Of a stretch of DNA of 64,000 nucleotides, positions 24,201-35,200 are shown in pieces; within the stretch, counting starts at the first letter, position 1, and every line of letters starts with the position of its first letter. This DNA is from Phoenix dactylifera. Lineage: Eukaryota > Streptophyta > Magnoliopsida > Arecales > Arecaceae. The notes beneath the pieces are model-generated. The model was not told where the DNA came from. It worked only from the letters and a program-made list of their open reading frames with translations, and ran no database searches. The position numbers and the translations under genes were made by a program. Location of the stretch: assembly GCF_009389715.1 (NCBI RefSeq), contig NC_052409.1, positions 124,001 to 188,000 on the forward strand, written 5' to 3'.

Positions 24201-27200
24201 GGGGCGGCCCAATACATTTGGAGGCCTAAGGCGGATTTAGTGAATGAGGCCTTTTTTTTATAATAATAAATTTTTTTAATAAGTATAAAATACTTAGAAA
24301 AAAGATATGAAAATAGCCATCAAGCACATTATTTCAACAAAAATGCATGTATGCAACAAAGACAAATTAAAAAGCCTTTTCAGTTTAATATAATTTTTGA
24401 ATGAAAGCATGGAAAAGTAATTATGCTTAAGGAAGGGCCCATAAAATTGATTAAATAACTGAGATAATGCTTGCAGTACTGTTTGCCATGTCAAGCAAGA
24501 GCAGAGTAGGAAAAGGTTATCCCATGGCACTTCATGGTCAAGGTAAAGGAAAGAATTTGTCCAGAAAGGAACCTCTCTATGAGAGAAAGTAGGGGCATTA
24601 TGGAAAATTTACTCTATCTAATTAAGAAAAGTCCCATCCCACCATCTCCCCTTCAAGTGAGTACCCAAGCAGCCACTGCAACATCACAGCACAGCAGCCA
24701 TTCAACCTCCCCTCCCTCCTTTTCTTTCTCTACCCTCCAAGAAGTCCATCTCCAATCCCCCTATCTTTCTTCCTGATGGCCCTGCTGGATCAGGGGTAAT
24801 GTGAGGGAAGGAAAACCAAAATTAAAATCAAAAAAGAGAAGGGATGAAAGATAAGAGTGGCTTCAGACATGTGTATCAAGCCAACCAAATGCCTCCTCTC
24901 TCTCTCTCTCCAGTCTCCACCCAAAACAAAACTACTATCCCCAACTTCCCAAATTGCCCCTCTGCAGGCCAAGAAACTCTCCACCTCCCTTCCATCAAGG
25001 GGGAAGACTCGTAGCCAGCTTCTGTTCCCATTTTATATGGGGCCTTTGCTTCCTTTTGGTCAGCCTTCCGGAGGTCTTCCATTGGCCCAAGGCCTTAGGT
25101 GACCGCCTCGGTCGCCTAGGGCTCGGGCCGGCCCTGCCTGGTCCCTCAACTTAGGTGTTGCAATTGAGCATGGAAATAGATTGAGCTACCAAAGCTTAGT
25201 GATGGATACTATAGTCACAAGTTTGACATTCGGGAACCACTCACCAAGGTTAAGAAGTTAAGAATTCAGCAAGACTCTGGTTATTTGAAAAATGTGTGGG
25301 AAAAGAATCAGAATATTTAAATATAAAATAATATTTATAATATGTGCATATGTACATACATATGTATCTATGTGTGTGCATGTAGCTAATATGTGGGTGC
25401 CCACACAACAACCCAAATAAGGTCGGTGTTGGCTAGATGACCGAGAACCTCCATGTTGATGGTTTGAGTTGTTGGATGTAATGTATATCTCTAAACTACT
25501 TACTATCAAAAAATCACGTGTTGGTTGTGCACACAACTCTAACAAGGTTGGTGACCTGATGATTGGGGGTCCAACACCATTGATCTGAGTAGTTGGATCC
25601 GATATGAAATATTTTTAGTTCCTCTTTTACTATCTATGTTAACCTTTTTTTTTTTAAAGTAATGTTGAGGGATGCTAGGAAACTTGGGTGATGGCTTAGG
25701 GGAACCCATGATTCATACATGGAAGACATGGTTATGCCTTTGCACAAGTTCATCAATGATCCTTTAGCACATGAGTTTGTTCACAATGGAGCCACTTTCC
25801 ATGTATGATAGCTTTGCATATGTTAATGGTTTTCCAATAATTAGTTGATTTTGTTTTAATGTTGCCTCTTGTGGAGTCTGCATCTCATATTTCATGTGAA
25901 GTAGAAATTTTCAGAAACTATCTTACTATCCTATTGCAATTAGTCCTATTAGGGATGGTTCAAGGTACGATGTCTCGGTACCGAGCTCTGTACAGATGCC
26001 ATCCTATTATTGTATCAGTGCATCTGGTATGGGGACCGATTCAGTATACTGAGTATTTATACACTCTTCATACTGCATACCGGTACCGAACTGATAAAGT
26101 ATAGTAGGCTTCGTACAGTCTAGTTTGGTATGGTATGGCATAACTTGAGTGGTTCCTTTTCCCCTCTTGTGTGTATATGCGTGTGCAATTGTACTAATGA
26201 AGTATTCATGTGATCATACTAGCATTGTGCATTCACATTATTGTCAAAAACTTTGTTTTTCAAAGTGATGAAAATGCTCGAGGAGCTTGTGTTGATCAAA
26301 TCAGATCAATTTCTAGGTCCCTGTTTGTAACACCTCTAATTGTCCAGTCTATTCTTTTCACTTATATGATTGCATTTGCAAAATACCAAAAAGGGAAAAG
26401 ATACTGATTAATAAGAATAATAACACTGAAATGCTGAATTCTAATATGATTAAGCTTTCAAGGTGCTGCTATCTGTCTCTTAAGCTTAGGCCTTGATTCC
26501 CCTCCTCTTTCGTGTATATGTGTGCATGTGTACCAATGAAGTATTTACGTAATCATGCTGGCATGGCTTATTCCTCTGTTCACTTGTAGTATTTTGCATT
26601 CACATTATTGTCAAAAAAAGTTGTTTTTCAAAGTGATGAAAATGCCTGAGGAGTCCGTGTTGATCAAATCAGATCAATTTCTAGCTCCCTGTTTTGTAAC
26701 ACCTCTAAATTGTCCAGTTTATACTTGCAAAATATTTTCAGCCTTCTTTTCACTTATGTGATTGGGTTTGCAAAATACAAAAAAGGGGACAGATACTGAT
26801 TTATAAGAATAATAATACTGAAATGCTGAAATTCTAATATGATTAAGCTTTCAAGGTGCTGCTATCTGTCTCTTAAGTTTAGGCCTTGGAACACAGTATG
26901 ATCATGAAGTTAGTGCACAGATGCTTAAAATCCTTACTTTTCCTGTAGGCTCTGAGCTGAATGAAGGCACAAAAGCAAATATCTGTGATTCATCTGATTG
27001 TTGGTGCTCATCATGAATGTACGGACTTTGTTGGTCAAGAGCTTTATTTGTTCTTTGCTTTTTCCCGTCTTGTTTTCTGGTTATGTTTGTTTTTTTACAG
27101 TTTTATTTATTTTTCTAAATGCATATTGCATTCAATGTGATCTTGACTCGATAAACTTCAAATATAATGTACTATCATCATATGACTTTAACTTTTGCCA

Positions 27201-30200
27201 CTATTATTTTAAGCAAGCATTAAGTCCTGGTGGGATAGTGGGGCGTCCCCACCTTCTCGAGTGCCAGAACAGGACAATGACCGGGATAGGACTGGATGGG
27301 TCATCCACCATCCCAAGTGTTAGGACACACCATTGAATCCTTGATTTTAAGATAGTATTTATTGTTTGATAGTCATCTGGGTAGAATGCATAGGAAACTA
27401 CAATCACAATATCCAGTGCATATAAGACCTTGCCTCAGTTCAGTATTTATTTGTTAATTTTATCATTTTTGTCTTTCAAAACAAACACCACTATGTTTCA
27501 TAAATGTATTTTGATTTGCTGTCTATAATTTTTCCTTTGCATCAACAGGCAGTAGGGTTGACAAACAACTCTTGTTTAGTAGAATCACATGAGGTGGGGC
27601 ATTGTGTGCGGAAACACTAGAACTGGGCCATTTGTACTCTAGATTGCTAAGGTACACAAAAATTAAAACCTTGGATAATGCCTTGAATTGTGCACTTCAT
27701 TTTTTGTTGATCAAAGAACAAGTGAGCAGCTTATGAATCCTATATTGGATCATATGTTATATGTTGGCCTTACTGAAGATCACAAGAAATCTGCTATAGA
27801 TGTTTTGTCAATATGGTTGGTTCTCGAAGTTCTTTCCCAATCGGAGGCCTTAAATATGGAGCAGGAGGATACTACCGGTATGTTTGCTGCCAAAGTTAGA
27901 TCTTTAGTTCTGGCCTCATGCCTATATTACAATGATTAACTAAAGATGTTTCATTGTGTGGATATTCCTTGGTGTTCCAATACTACTGGTATGGTTGGTG
28001 CTCAAGGAAGATATTTCTTGGTGTATGCTATTTGTTGATGATATTGTTTTAGTGGATGAAACTAAGGTCAGGGTTAATCGTATGTTGGTATTATTTAGGA
28101 GTGCATTAGAATTCAAAGATTTTAGGTTAAGTAAGACCAAGATAAATATGGAATGCAATTTTAGTAAAAGTAGAAATAAAGATGAAGGTGAAATGGAAAT
28201 TGAGAATCATGAAATTTCCAAAAGTGATTATTTTTGGTGCTTAGGATTTGATTATTTATAAAGAGAGGTTGAAAAGGATGTTATTTATAGGATTAAAGCA
28301 GGTTGATCGTAGGATATTTGTCAGGTGATGGAAAAATTTTACAGGACACTTATACAACTAGCTATGCTATATAGTATAAAATGTTGGATAATTAGAAAAT
28401 AAAATCGCGCAAGATGAATGTGTTTGGACTAAGAATGTGAAATGAATTTGTTGTAATACTAGAAAACATAGAATAAAAAATGAAGTCATTCATAAAAGGT
28501 GGAGGTAGTATCAATTAAGAACAATTGAGAGAAGACGACTTAGGTAGTTTGGACATGTAGAACACAACTAAGGGATGTACCGGGTATAAAAGGTTGTTTT
28601 GATATATAAAAGGAATGTGTAGTGATAGAGGAAGATCGAAAGTTATATGGGATGAAGTAGTAAGGAAAGACTTGATATCTTAATATCTTCAGAAAATATA
28701 GCCCTAAACCGAACGAAATGAAGGAAAATGATTCATGTAGCCAACCTCAAGTAGTTGCGTTTAAGGCCCTGTTGAGTTGAGTGTAGATGGTTCTTTGTAT
28801 ATAAATTTGCATATGGCATTGCAAGAATTTGAAAGTGTAATACTGTACTCTTTTGCTATGCTCTAATATACATATGTATACACATACTACGGTTGCATTG
28901 ATATGCATGTATAAATAATGACTTGTATGGTTCATGCATGATTGCTTGAAGAATCATGGGTAGCAACATTCCAAGATAAAGGCTTGCAGCTGTGCATGTG
29001 AATGCATGTCTGAAATGTTGCATGCGTATTTGATGTTATCAGGATATTCTAAAGGTCACTGCTGGATTTTATTTTTATTAGTTTTTTAGGCTTTGATGCT
29101 AGTTCTATGTCATGGTTTATGTTCAATGTGTTCTTTTATCATAAGGTGAGATTGGGTGACCTGAGGTGGCAAGTTATAAGTGCCATCTTCTGCAGCCTTT
29201 CACCTTTTTTTGGGGATGGGGGTGGGGGTGGGATAGATCATAGGAAAGAAAAGGAGAGAGAATGGAAGATGGATGACCAATTCCCTTCGGTGTCTTTTCA
29301 CCCATTCTTCCTGCCTCTCTTTCTCTAGTTGCTTTAAGGCCTGTCGCATTATGGAGAGACTTCAGGATTTTTTTTCTTAAATTTTGTTAGAGTTTATATT
29401 TATGTGTGTCCAAGATTTTTAGTAAAAAGGGCAAACTTTGGAGGATAAAAGTGACATTTCTTTTCCCTTTGGAGCAGCGTTTGCTTGGATTTCTTCCTTT
29501 TCTCATTGTATTCCATTGTTAACTATTTTGTATCTCCCAGAACTTGCTGTAATTGCTCCTCTAACTTAAGTCAGACAAACTTTGAAATTGATTTAGCAAC
29601 AGAACAATTCAAATCATCTCATTCACATATGGCTAAATCAATAACTTTTAAATGGACAATTATCTAGTATTCTTTTGAATTTATGAAATCAAAAGGACGG
29701 GGAATATCTTTAGTTTAGATAGGCTATATATTTGGATCAGAGACTGGTGGATCTGTATCAAGTACTCTTTGAATGAGTCAATTCCTCCAGCCTAGGATAT
29801 ACATACGGATGTGCATGTAATTTATGCCCATTATCTTGAGAGTGGATAAGTGCACAAATTATGTATGCTAGCATTAAATAAAAAAATTGAGAAGTAGGAC
29901 AAATGATTTTTCTTATACATGTATTTCCCACTTTGCAGAATTGAACCTCTTTTCCAGATCCTGAAGGCTGAAGCTGATGGATCAAATCAGGTTCAGGTAA
30001 TCCTAGATGATTATGTGCAATAACATGATCATGCCTTGGAATCATTCTCAACAATTGTTTCTCACACCCTCTTTTTAATGATAGCGTGGCACCAACAGCA
30101 AACAAGCCGGCGAGATTCCCTCTCACGAATGTTGAACGAGAAAAAGAAAATGGAGCCCCACTGCCATAATTAAATTTCTTTGAAGTTTCGGTACTCATTT

Positions 30201-30441
30201 TGTACGATTATAATATGGACTTGATATCTATTGCCTATCCTTCATTAGAGGAATAGCCTTACTGTTTTCTCATCTTTATTTCTGTCCTCTTTCCTGTTTA
30301 GCTGCTATTTATTTTCACCTATATCAGATGACAGTCAGTAAGCTGTGGAAACTTATGAAGCATGCATTTCGACTTTCTGAAAATCTCAAGCAAATCAGCG
30401 GAACTGTCTTTGAAAAGATGTGCTCCTGCAAAGTTTTGAAT
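21249..30441 (+). CDS. Unidentified multi-exon gene with N-terminal membrane segment (partial model)
   Basis: The ATG at 21249 starts MSGNRAAAGLDWDYLWNWSR and meets a donor (AG/GTTTGC, near 21305). An exon after TGTAG near 22187 continues in frame as YSWTGSKGMTWTYIFAMLVI and ends at TTGG/GTATGA, giving a short luminal or cytosolic head and a membrane segment. Other exon candidates are 23152-23330 (after TTTCAG; SSDEDDFFQCDSIVRNWADS, donor CTG/GTAAAT), about 26949-26999 (SELNEGTKANICDSSD), 29938-29996 (IEPLFQILKAEADGSNQVQ, then GTAATC) and about 30328-30445 (MTVSKLWKLMKHAFRLSENL, then GTAAGG). Splice phases do not all join, so exons are missing or frames are damaged, and the candidates may belong to more than one gene. 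I do not recognise the protein. Confidence 0.35.
24113..24134. repeat. C22 homopolymer
   Basis: Twenty-two consecutive C residues, in an intron of the partial gene model. Confidence 0.95.
24199..25136. mobile_element. hAT-type non-autonomous element with perfect 8 bp target duplication
   Basis: The element is flanked by CCTGGTCC at 24191-24198 and again at 25137-25144. Its left end is CAGGGGCGGCCCAATAC and its right end, reverse-complemented, is CAGGGCCGGCCCGAGCC, a 12 bp terminal inverted repeat with one mismatch. A second matching block (GGCCTAAGGCG / CCTAGGCG) lies just inside. Length 938 bp, no transposase frame. The 8 bp duplication and CAGGG ends are standard for hAT elements. It includes a (CT)n tract near 24896-24910. 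Confidence 0.85.
25383..25615. repeat. Diverged direct duplication, about 100 bp units
   Basis: Two related blocks, roughly 25385-25490 and 25526-25612. Each runs from a CCCACACAACAACCC / GCACACAACTCTAAC-type start through AAGGT(C/T)GGTG to a TTGGAT(G/C) motif near its end. Confidence 0.55.
25961..26147. mobile_element. MITE copy A (CAAGGTA... family)
   Basis: Starts CAAGGTACGATGTCTCGGTA and ends GGTATGGCATAACTTG; the interior is full of GGTAC/GTACC palindromic words. If the right end is set at 26146, the flanking 8-mers GGATGGTT and GAGTGGTT match at 6 of 8 positions. Nearly the same length as copy B at 40692-40877 (187 versus 186 bp). Confidence 0.7.
26160..26889. repeat. Tandem segmental duplication, 339 and 391 bp units
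   Basis: Unit 1 (26160-26498) and unit 2 (26499-26889) share nearly all blocks in order: GTGTATATG, AATGAAGTATT, TTGCATTCACATTATTGTCA, GATCAAATCAGATCAATTTC, GAATAATAA and AAGCTTTCAAGGTGCTGCTA. Unit 2 has two small extra segments. Each unit contains a possible exon ending in ATTTCTAG; it is followed by GT only in unit 1. Confidence 0.85.
27688..27939 (+). other. Open frame of 83 codons, unidentified
   Basis: Reads LTEDHKKSAIDVLSIWLVLE followed by an acidic segment. The composition is protein-like but I recognise no family. It may be an exon of the surrounding gene model or part of the decayed RTE element directly downstream. Confidence 0.25.
27950..28780 (+). mobile_element. RTE-type non-LTR retrotransposon fragment, decayed
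   Basis: The plus strand encodes the end of a reverse transcriptase: CMLFVDDIVLVDET (the usual F-A-D-D core reads F-V-D-D), then FRLSKTKINMECNFSKSRNK and an EVEKDVIYRIKAG-like segment. Later comes RGRSKVIWDEVVRKDLI, the conserved C-terminal block of plant RTE proteins. Many stops and frame changes interrupt it. The element ends with GTAGCCAACCTCAAGTAGTT, the usual RTE tail sequence. Confidence 0.75.
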
Positions 30442-31035
30442 GGAGGTAAGGTGCTAAAGCAGTCCTTAGGAGATCAAAGTCAGAATTATAGCCATATGTG
30501 TTCCTTTTGTTGTTCTAGCAAGCAGTGCCCCTTGCCTCTAAAATGTAGGGATAAGATGTATCATGTTTTCTCCGAGATTACCAGGGCTGGACCGGTCTAG
30601 AGATTTTTTCATCTCTCTTTTTTGTCAAGCTTCTCAGGTAAATTTAAAAGAAAACTCTTTACTTGAAAGATCTTATCAAGCTCGCTAATATTTCGGCATC
30701 CAAATACCACATTAAACTACCCATTTAATGCCATGGGGCCAATTGTAGGTACGATGCAACAATCGAGTGTTCTTTTCGATAATTGTAGCTGAGATGGAGA
30801 TGGAGCTTGGGAATTGTTAACGAATGATGATGCAATGTATTATGGCTGGTCCTGAAAACCTCTGATGAATTAATGGGTCCCTGGCATTGTGCATGTTTTT
30901 GCTGTGATAGCAAGAGGTGGTTTGATCAACTTGATGGTGAGGCAGGAATGGTCCATGCGATACATGCTTACCAAATCATGAAGGTGCTGTTTAGATTTTT
31001 GCTGTTTTGATATCAAGGCACAATATCCTTGATAT

Positions 31036-31530
31036 AGGATTGTGGATTAGGTTGTTTCCAACATCTCATTTCTAGGTCTTTGACCCTGATGTCCGATTAA
31101 GCTATTAACTGGAAGATGTTCGTAGGACAAGCTCAAGCTAAGAAATGTTAGAAATCGCGAGCAACCACAAACTCGCCATCTATATTCTTCAGATAAAGAT
31201 TCATTCAAAGAAGGACAAAATGGTAATTTACATAGGTGAAATGTAGTGATTGCAAAGGACGTCCCTTCGGGTCCTAAGAGCTAGTTCCTGCTTTACTACG
31301 GGTCCGGGAATCACGATAGAAGGGAGAATGTCTCCGAAGGTAGGTGCGAGATGGCATCCGTATTCAGTACATGATTGTGTTAAAGGTGGTTTCCAGCATC
31401 CGATTCTTCTAGGGTTTGGTCCCATTTAGATTTAGATGTCTAGTTAAGATATTCCTGGAAGATATTCGCAGCACCCACTCAACCTGATGGAAGAGAGATC
31501 ATGAGCAACCACCAATCCACTTCTCTAGTT
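31036..31530. repeat. Diverged direct duplication with about 350 bp spacing
   Basis: Blocks at 31036-31180 and 31388-31530 share GTTTCCA(A/G)CATC, GATGTC(C/T), a GGAAGAT(G/A)TTCG motif and GAGCAACCAC in the same order. This lies downstream of the EDR2-like stop codon, between the two opposing genes. Confidence 0.55.
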
Positions 31531-32275
31531 TTCAGGATAACAGATTCATCAAAAGGCTATCATACGTCTAGTTTGCAGGATGGTAGTTCATTCTGAAAAG
31601 GCTTAGGGATTCGTATAACTTAGGGATAATGGCTTCCAAATGGTTCCCAAGTGCCAACTTGAATTTATATTTCGATTCTATTTCACCCCTTTTTCCACCG
31701 GTGCATACTCTGTAGATGGACAACTAACTGGAGACCCAAACGGTCTCAATAATAGGATGACGTTTTCTCCCACCATTTTGACCCGTTCTTAGCAGTAACC
31801 ATATATTGCAAGATTCCCTGATACGTCATACCCGCATCCAAACTGAGTAAAAATTGGAAGGGTCAAAACAACCTTTTTATCATAGTTCCACGTCAATTAA
31901 TAAAAAAAAAAGATGCCACGTTAGCGGTCTCCTCGCCCTTTGTCACCAATATTTTTAGGACCGACTGCAACACATTGCACCTGGTAGGCCCGTGAGCCTG
32001 AATCATTGACGACTCGATGGTTCAACTCACGGACTGTGTAGGCTTGGAGAGGCTACGTCTGCGCCAAGATAAAAAAAATCACCAGAAGGTATATTTACAA
32101 TAATATGTCTGCACGTTGTGATGCTTGGGACTTCAAAATGTTTTACATTGTTTCCCACTTGGAATTTGCCAAGATGAAAGAATTGGTGGATAATCTGCAG
32201 CAAAAGAATAGGCAAGCGTGCATCTCATGCAATTTAAGAACCTGCACCGGGAAACCAAGGCAGCAACTCACTATA

Positions 32276-35200
32276 CTACATTGTGATATGAGACTGCCTT
32301 AGCGCATCAAGATGGTTCAATCGACAGGTCAAGGAGGAATCTGGAATTCTCTTCTGCATTTCCCTGGATGGAAGTTGAGTTCTAAGGAGTTTTGATTTGT
32401 TGAAAGATGAATTATGGTCAGGTAATGGTGCTTACCAAGAAAGGATCGCCCAAAAAGGTGGAAACGGATGTTCGCAAGTTATTTCCATGTGAAATTGAAA
32501 CATACCAAGAAATGAGCATAAATGTCATTTAAGTGAATTAACCCTGCGGATAAGTATCTCACTGGTCTCCTTACTGTACTAGGAAAGCCATTTCTATCAC
32601 CAGAATTCAGGTAACCAAGGAAAGGCTGACAACACCCCTAGCAACGTCGATGATCCAATATCTACCAAGCTGAACATTCAAAGACATAAAAGTCAAGGTA
32701 TATATCAGTTAATTCTTATTGTTAATGATATATGAAAAGGTCAAAACATATCATGCATGGGGGTAAATAATTTTATTGTTAATGATACATGAAAAGGTTC
32801 ATCAAAAAATAAGCACGGGGTCATCACCAGAAATCTGACATCAGGCAGATATCCATATTTTGTTACAAGGTATACTTCCTGTCTAACATGCGTACAGAAA
32901 TGCTATCTGAGGTAAGAATTTATCTTTTCATATGGAAGTAGGGATTAGAATATGTTAAAAATTGGTAAATCGGAATAAAAAATAGTTAATATAAAAGTCA
33001 TGTACTGAAATTGAGGTCCCACAAACTTTGAAGACTTACAAAATGACAGCAAGAAATGGAAGTAAAGAGAAACTGCAAGGACTGTGGAAAGTGGAGAAAG
33101 TGAAAAGGGGCAGTAATAGCCCACTGCCAGTGCTGCTTTATTTTTTCAAACCCACTGTGCCTCAAGAAACGAAAGAATGCACCAAAAGAAGACGGCTGCG
33201 GTTAGATATCAAAACAAAAAACAGGTAGTCTTGAGCTGGCAAATTATTTGGACACAATGTAGCAATATGGAAGGGGCCATTGCTTGGTGCAATGGTAAAG
33301 GCTTGGCTGACGAGTGCAATGGCATGGATTTGAGTCCTGTGGAAGCCACCCTGTGCAAAAAGTGCCAAAGGTTAGGTCTATACCTAGTTTGCCCCTCTTA
33401 GGACTCTGGATTGCCAGAACTATAACTAGGTATAATTTTTTGTAGCAGCATGAGAATTCTCGATCTTGCATGGGTACAAATTACTAATTTCCGTTCTGAA
33501 AATTGCAATTATATTCCAGGTTTGCAGCCAATATTGCACTTATCAGGCCTCATCATATCATTTTAGAAAACAAGCTTTAACCTACTACTAAACGCATCAT
33601 GTCCCATCATACAGCCCACAAGTATGTATCTTAATGTGCATTATTCATGCAGAATAGCCAAAGCTATTATTTTAACCACATATCTATCATCCCACAGCAA
33701 GACAGCGAGATGCAGACAAATTCCATTCACTTCTGTAACTATAGATGTTATTATCAAGAATATCTGATTTACCTCCAATAATTCCACCACGAAAATAATT
33801 TATTTCTAATGCTTGACCCACTAAGCATGCTTTCTGCCCACACTCTGCTTCACTATCCATGATCCCTACAAGAGTACCAATAAGAAACACAAATGCAAGA
33901 AAGTACAGTAAATGTAATGTGTATATTGAGACGTGTGCAAGAGACTGGTTTAGCAATTAAGAAAATGCATGCAACATGTGCTACCTTAGAAATAATGGGA
34001 TGAGCTTAAACCTTGAATTCCTGTAAGCATCATCTCCTCTAACAAAGTTTTCTAGTAGAGGAACATCTCCAATGGGTATCCATCATATAATACAAGCAAG
34101 ACTGTATGTGGTTGAACCTGGTACCTAATTCCAGAATAGGGATAAGAATTGTGATTGATACTTATTGAGAAACTAGGTGCATCTCTGAAGTTTATGGAAT
34201 GATTGATTGGACACTCGTTCACCTGTATGTTTACAATGAAGAAGAACTCCCTGCCACCTTGTGTAGCATATTTCTGCAACATCAAAAATTCCCCTTGTTA
34301 TAAAATAAAGGAAAGAACATTTTCTTTCAGGGTATTATAGTTGCTTCATACATGTACTGAACAATGCTCCGGCACGACTGCCAAGATCATCTTCAGTTTG
34401 CTAGATTTTAGCCATCAGCAGCTACCATTTGCATCAAAGTACCATTGGCTTTAATCTGTTCAAAGAAGGAATCACATAACCAAAACAAAAGGGCTTTTAA
34501 TAAGCAAGATTAAGCAAGTTCATGCAAACACACGCCATACACACACAAACACGTACATAGTAATTGTAACAAGAATTTGTATTAGCTAACAGCAATTAGC
34601 TTTACAGTCATCGGAGAGGGATTAGAGCTAACATAGTATTTGGGACCTAGCAAAATTTATACATTTTGGTCTCCTCAGTTATACTACAACTAAATCCATC
34701 AAATCCCTATACTGCTGCACTTCATTTACATCAATAACATATATAAAGTCATAGATATACAAACAATTGAATGCGTGTTCATAATCTGAATATACTATTC
34801 ACCGTGCTTGTTGATGCATTGGATGCCCTCTTTTTGATGGTGATCATAGATCCTTCAAACTTGCGAAAGGCGCTGGCAAGGAATCACAGCCAATGGATGG
34901 GATATGAGTAACTTCTAGTTGTCATTTAAGTCTTTAGTATCATTGTTGTGTCTTGTTGGCACTTGCGAGGTTGGACTTGTTTTAAATTTATAGGGTTTTT
35001 TATATAAAGATTTTGTAAGTAGGGGATTTCTAGCAATGTTGCACTTAAATCTATTTATAGTGGCTGCCCCTAGGGTTTGTCTTAATGATGATATGTATGT
35101 TGAAATAAAAGTTGCATCCTTTCTTCCTGTGTTTCAATGCAGCCAGGGTGTGAGACTTACTGGCAGAGAGAGACCAGCAGCTCGTTCTTAACTCCCTCTC

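Noticed and set aside
29758..30198. 146-codon minus-strand frame with a protein-like start
   Set aside because: Overlaps a better-supported plus-strand exon candidate (29938-29996) and matches no family that I recognise.
33276..33345. Possible tRNA gene (A and B boxes)
   Set aside because: No cloverleaf can be folded, and the 3' part matches a SINE domain, so it is called a SINE.
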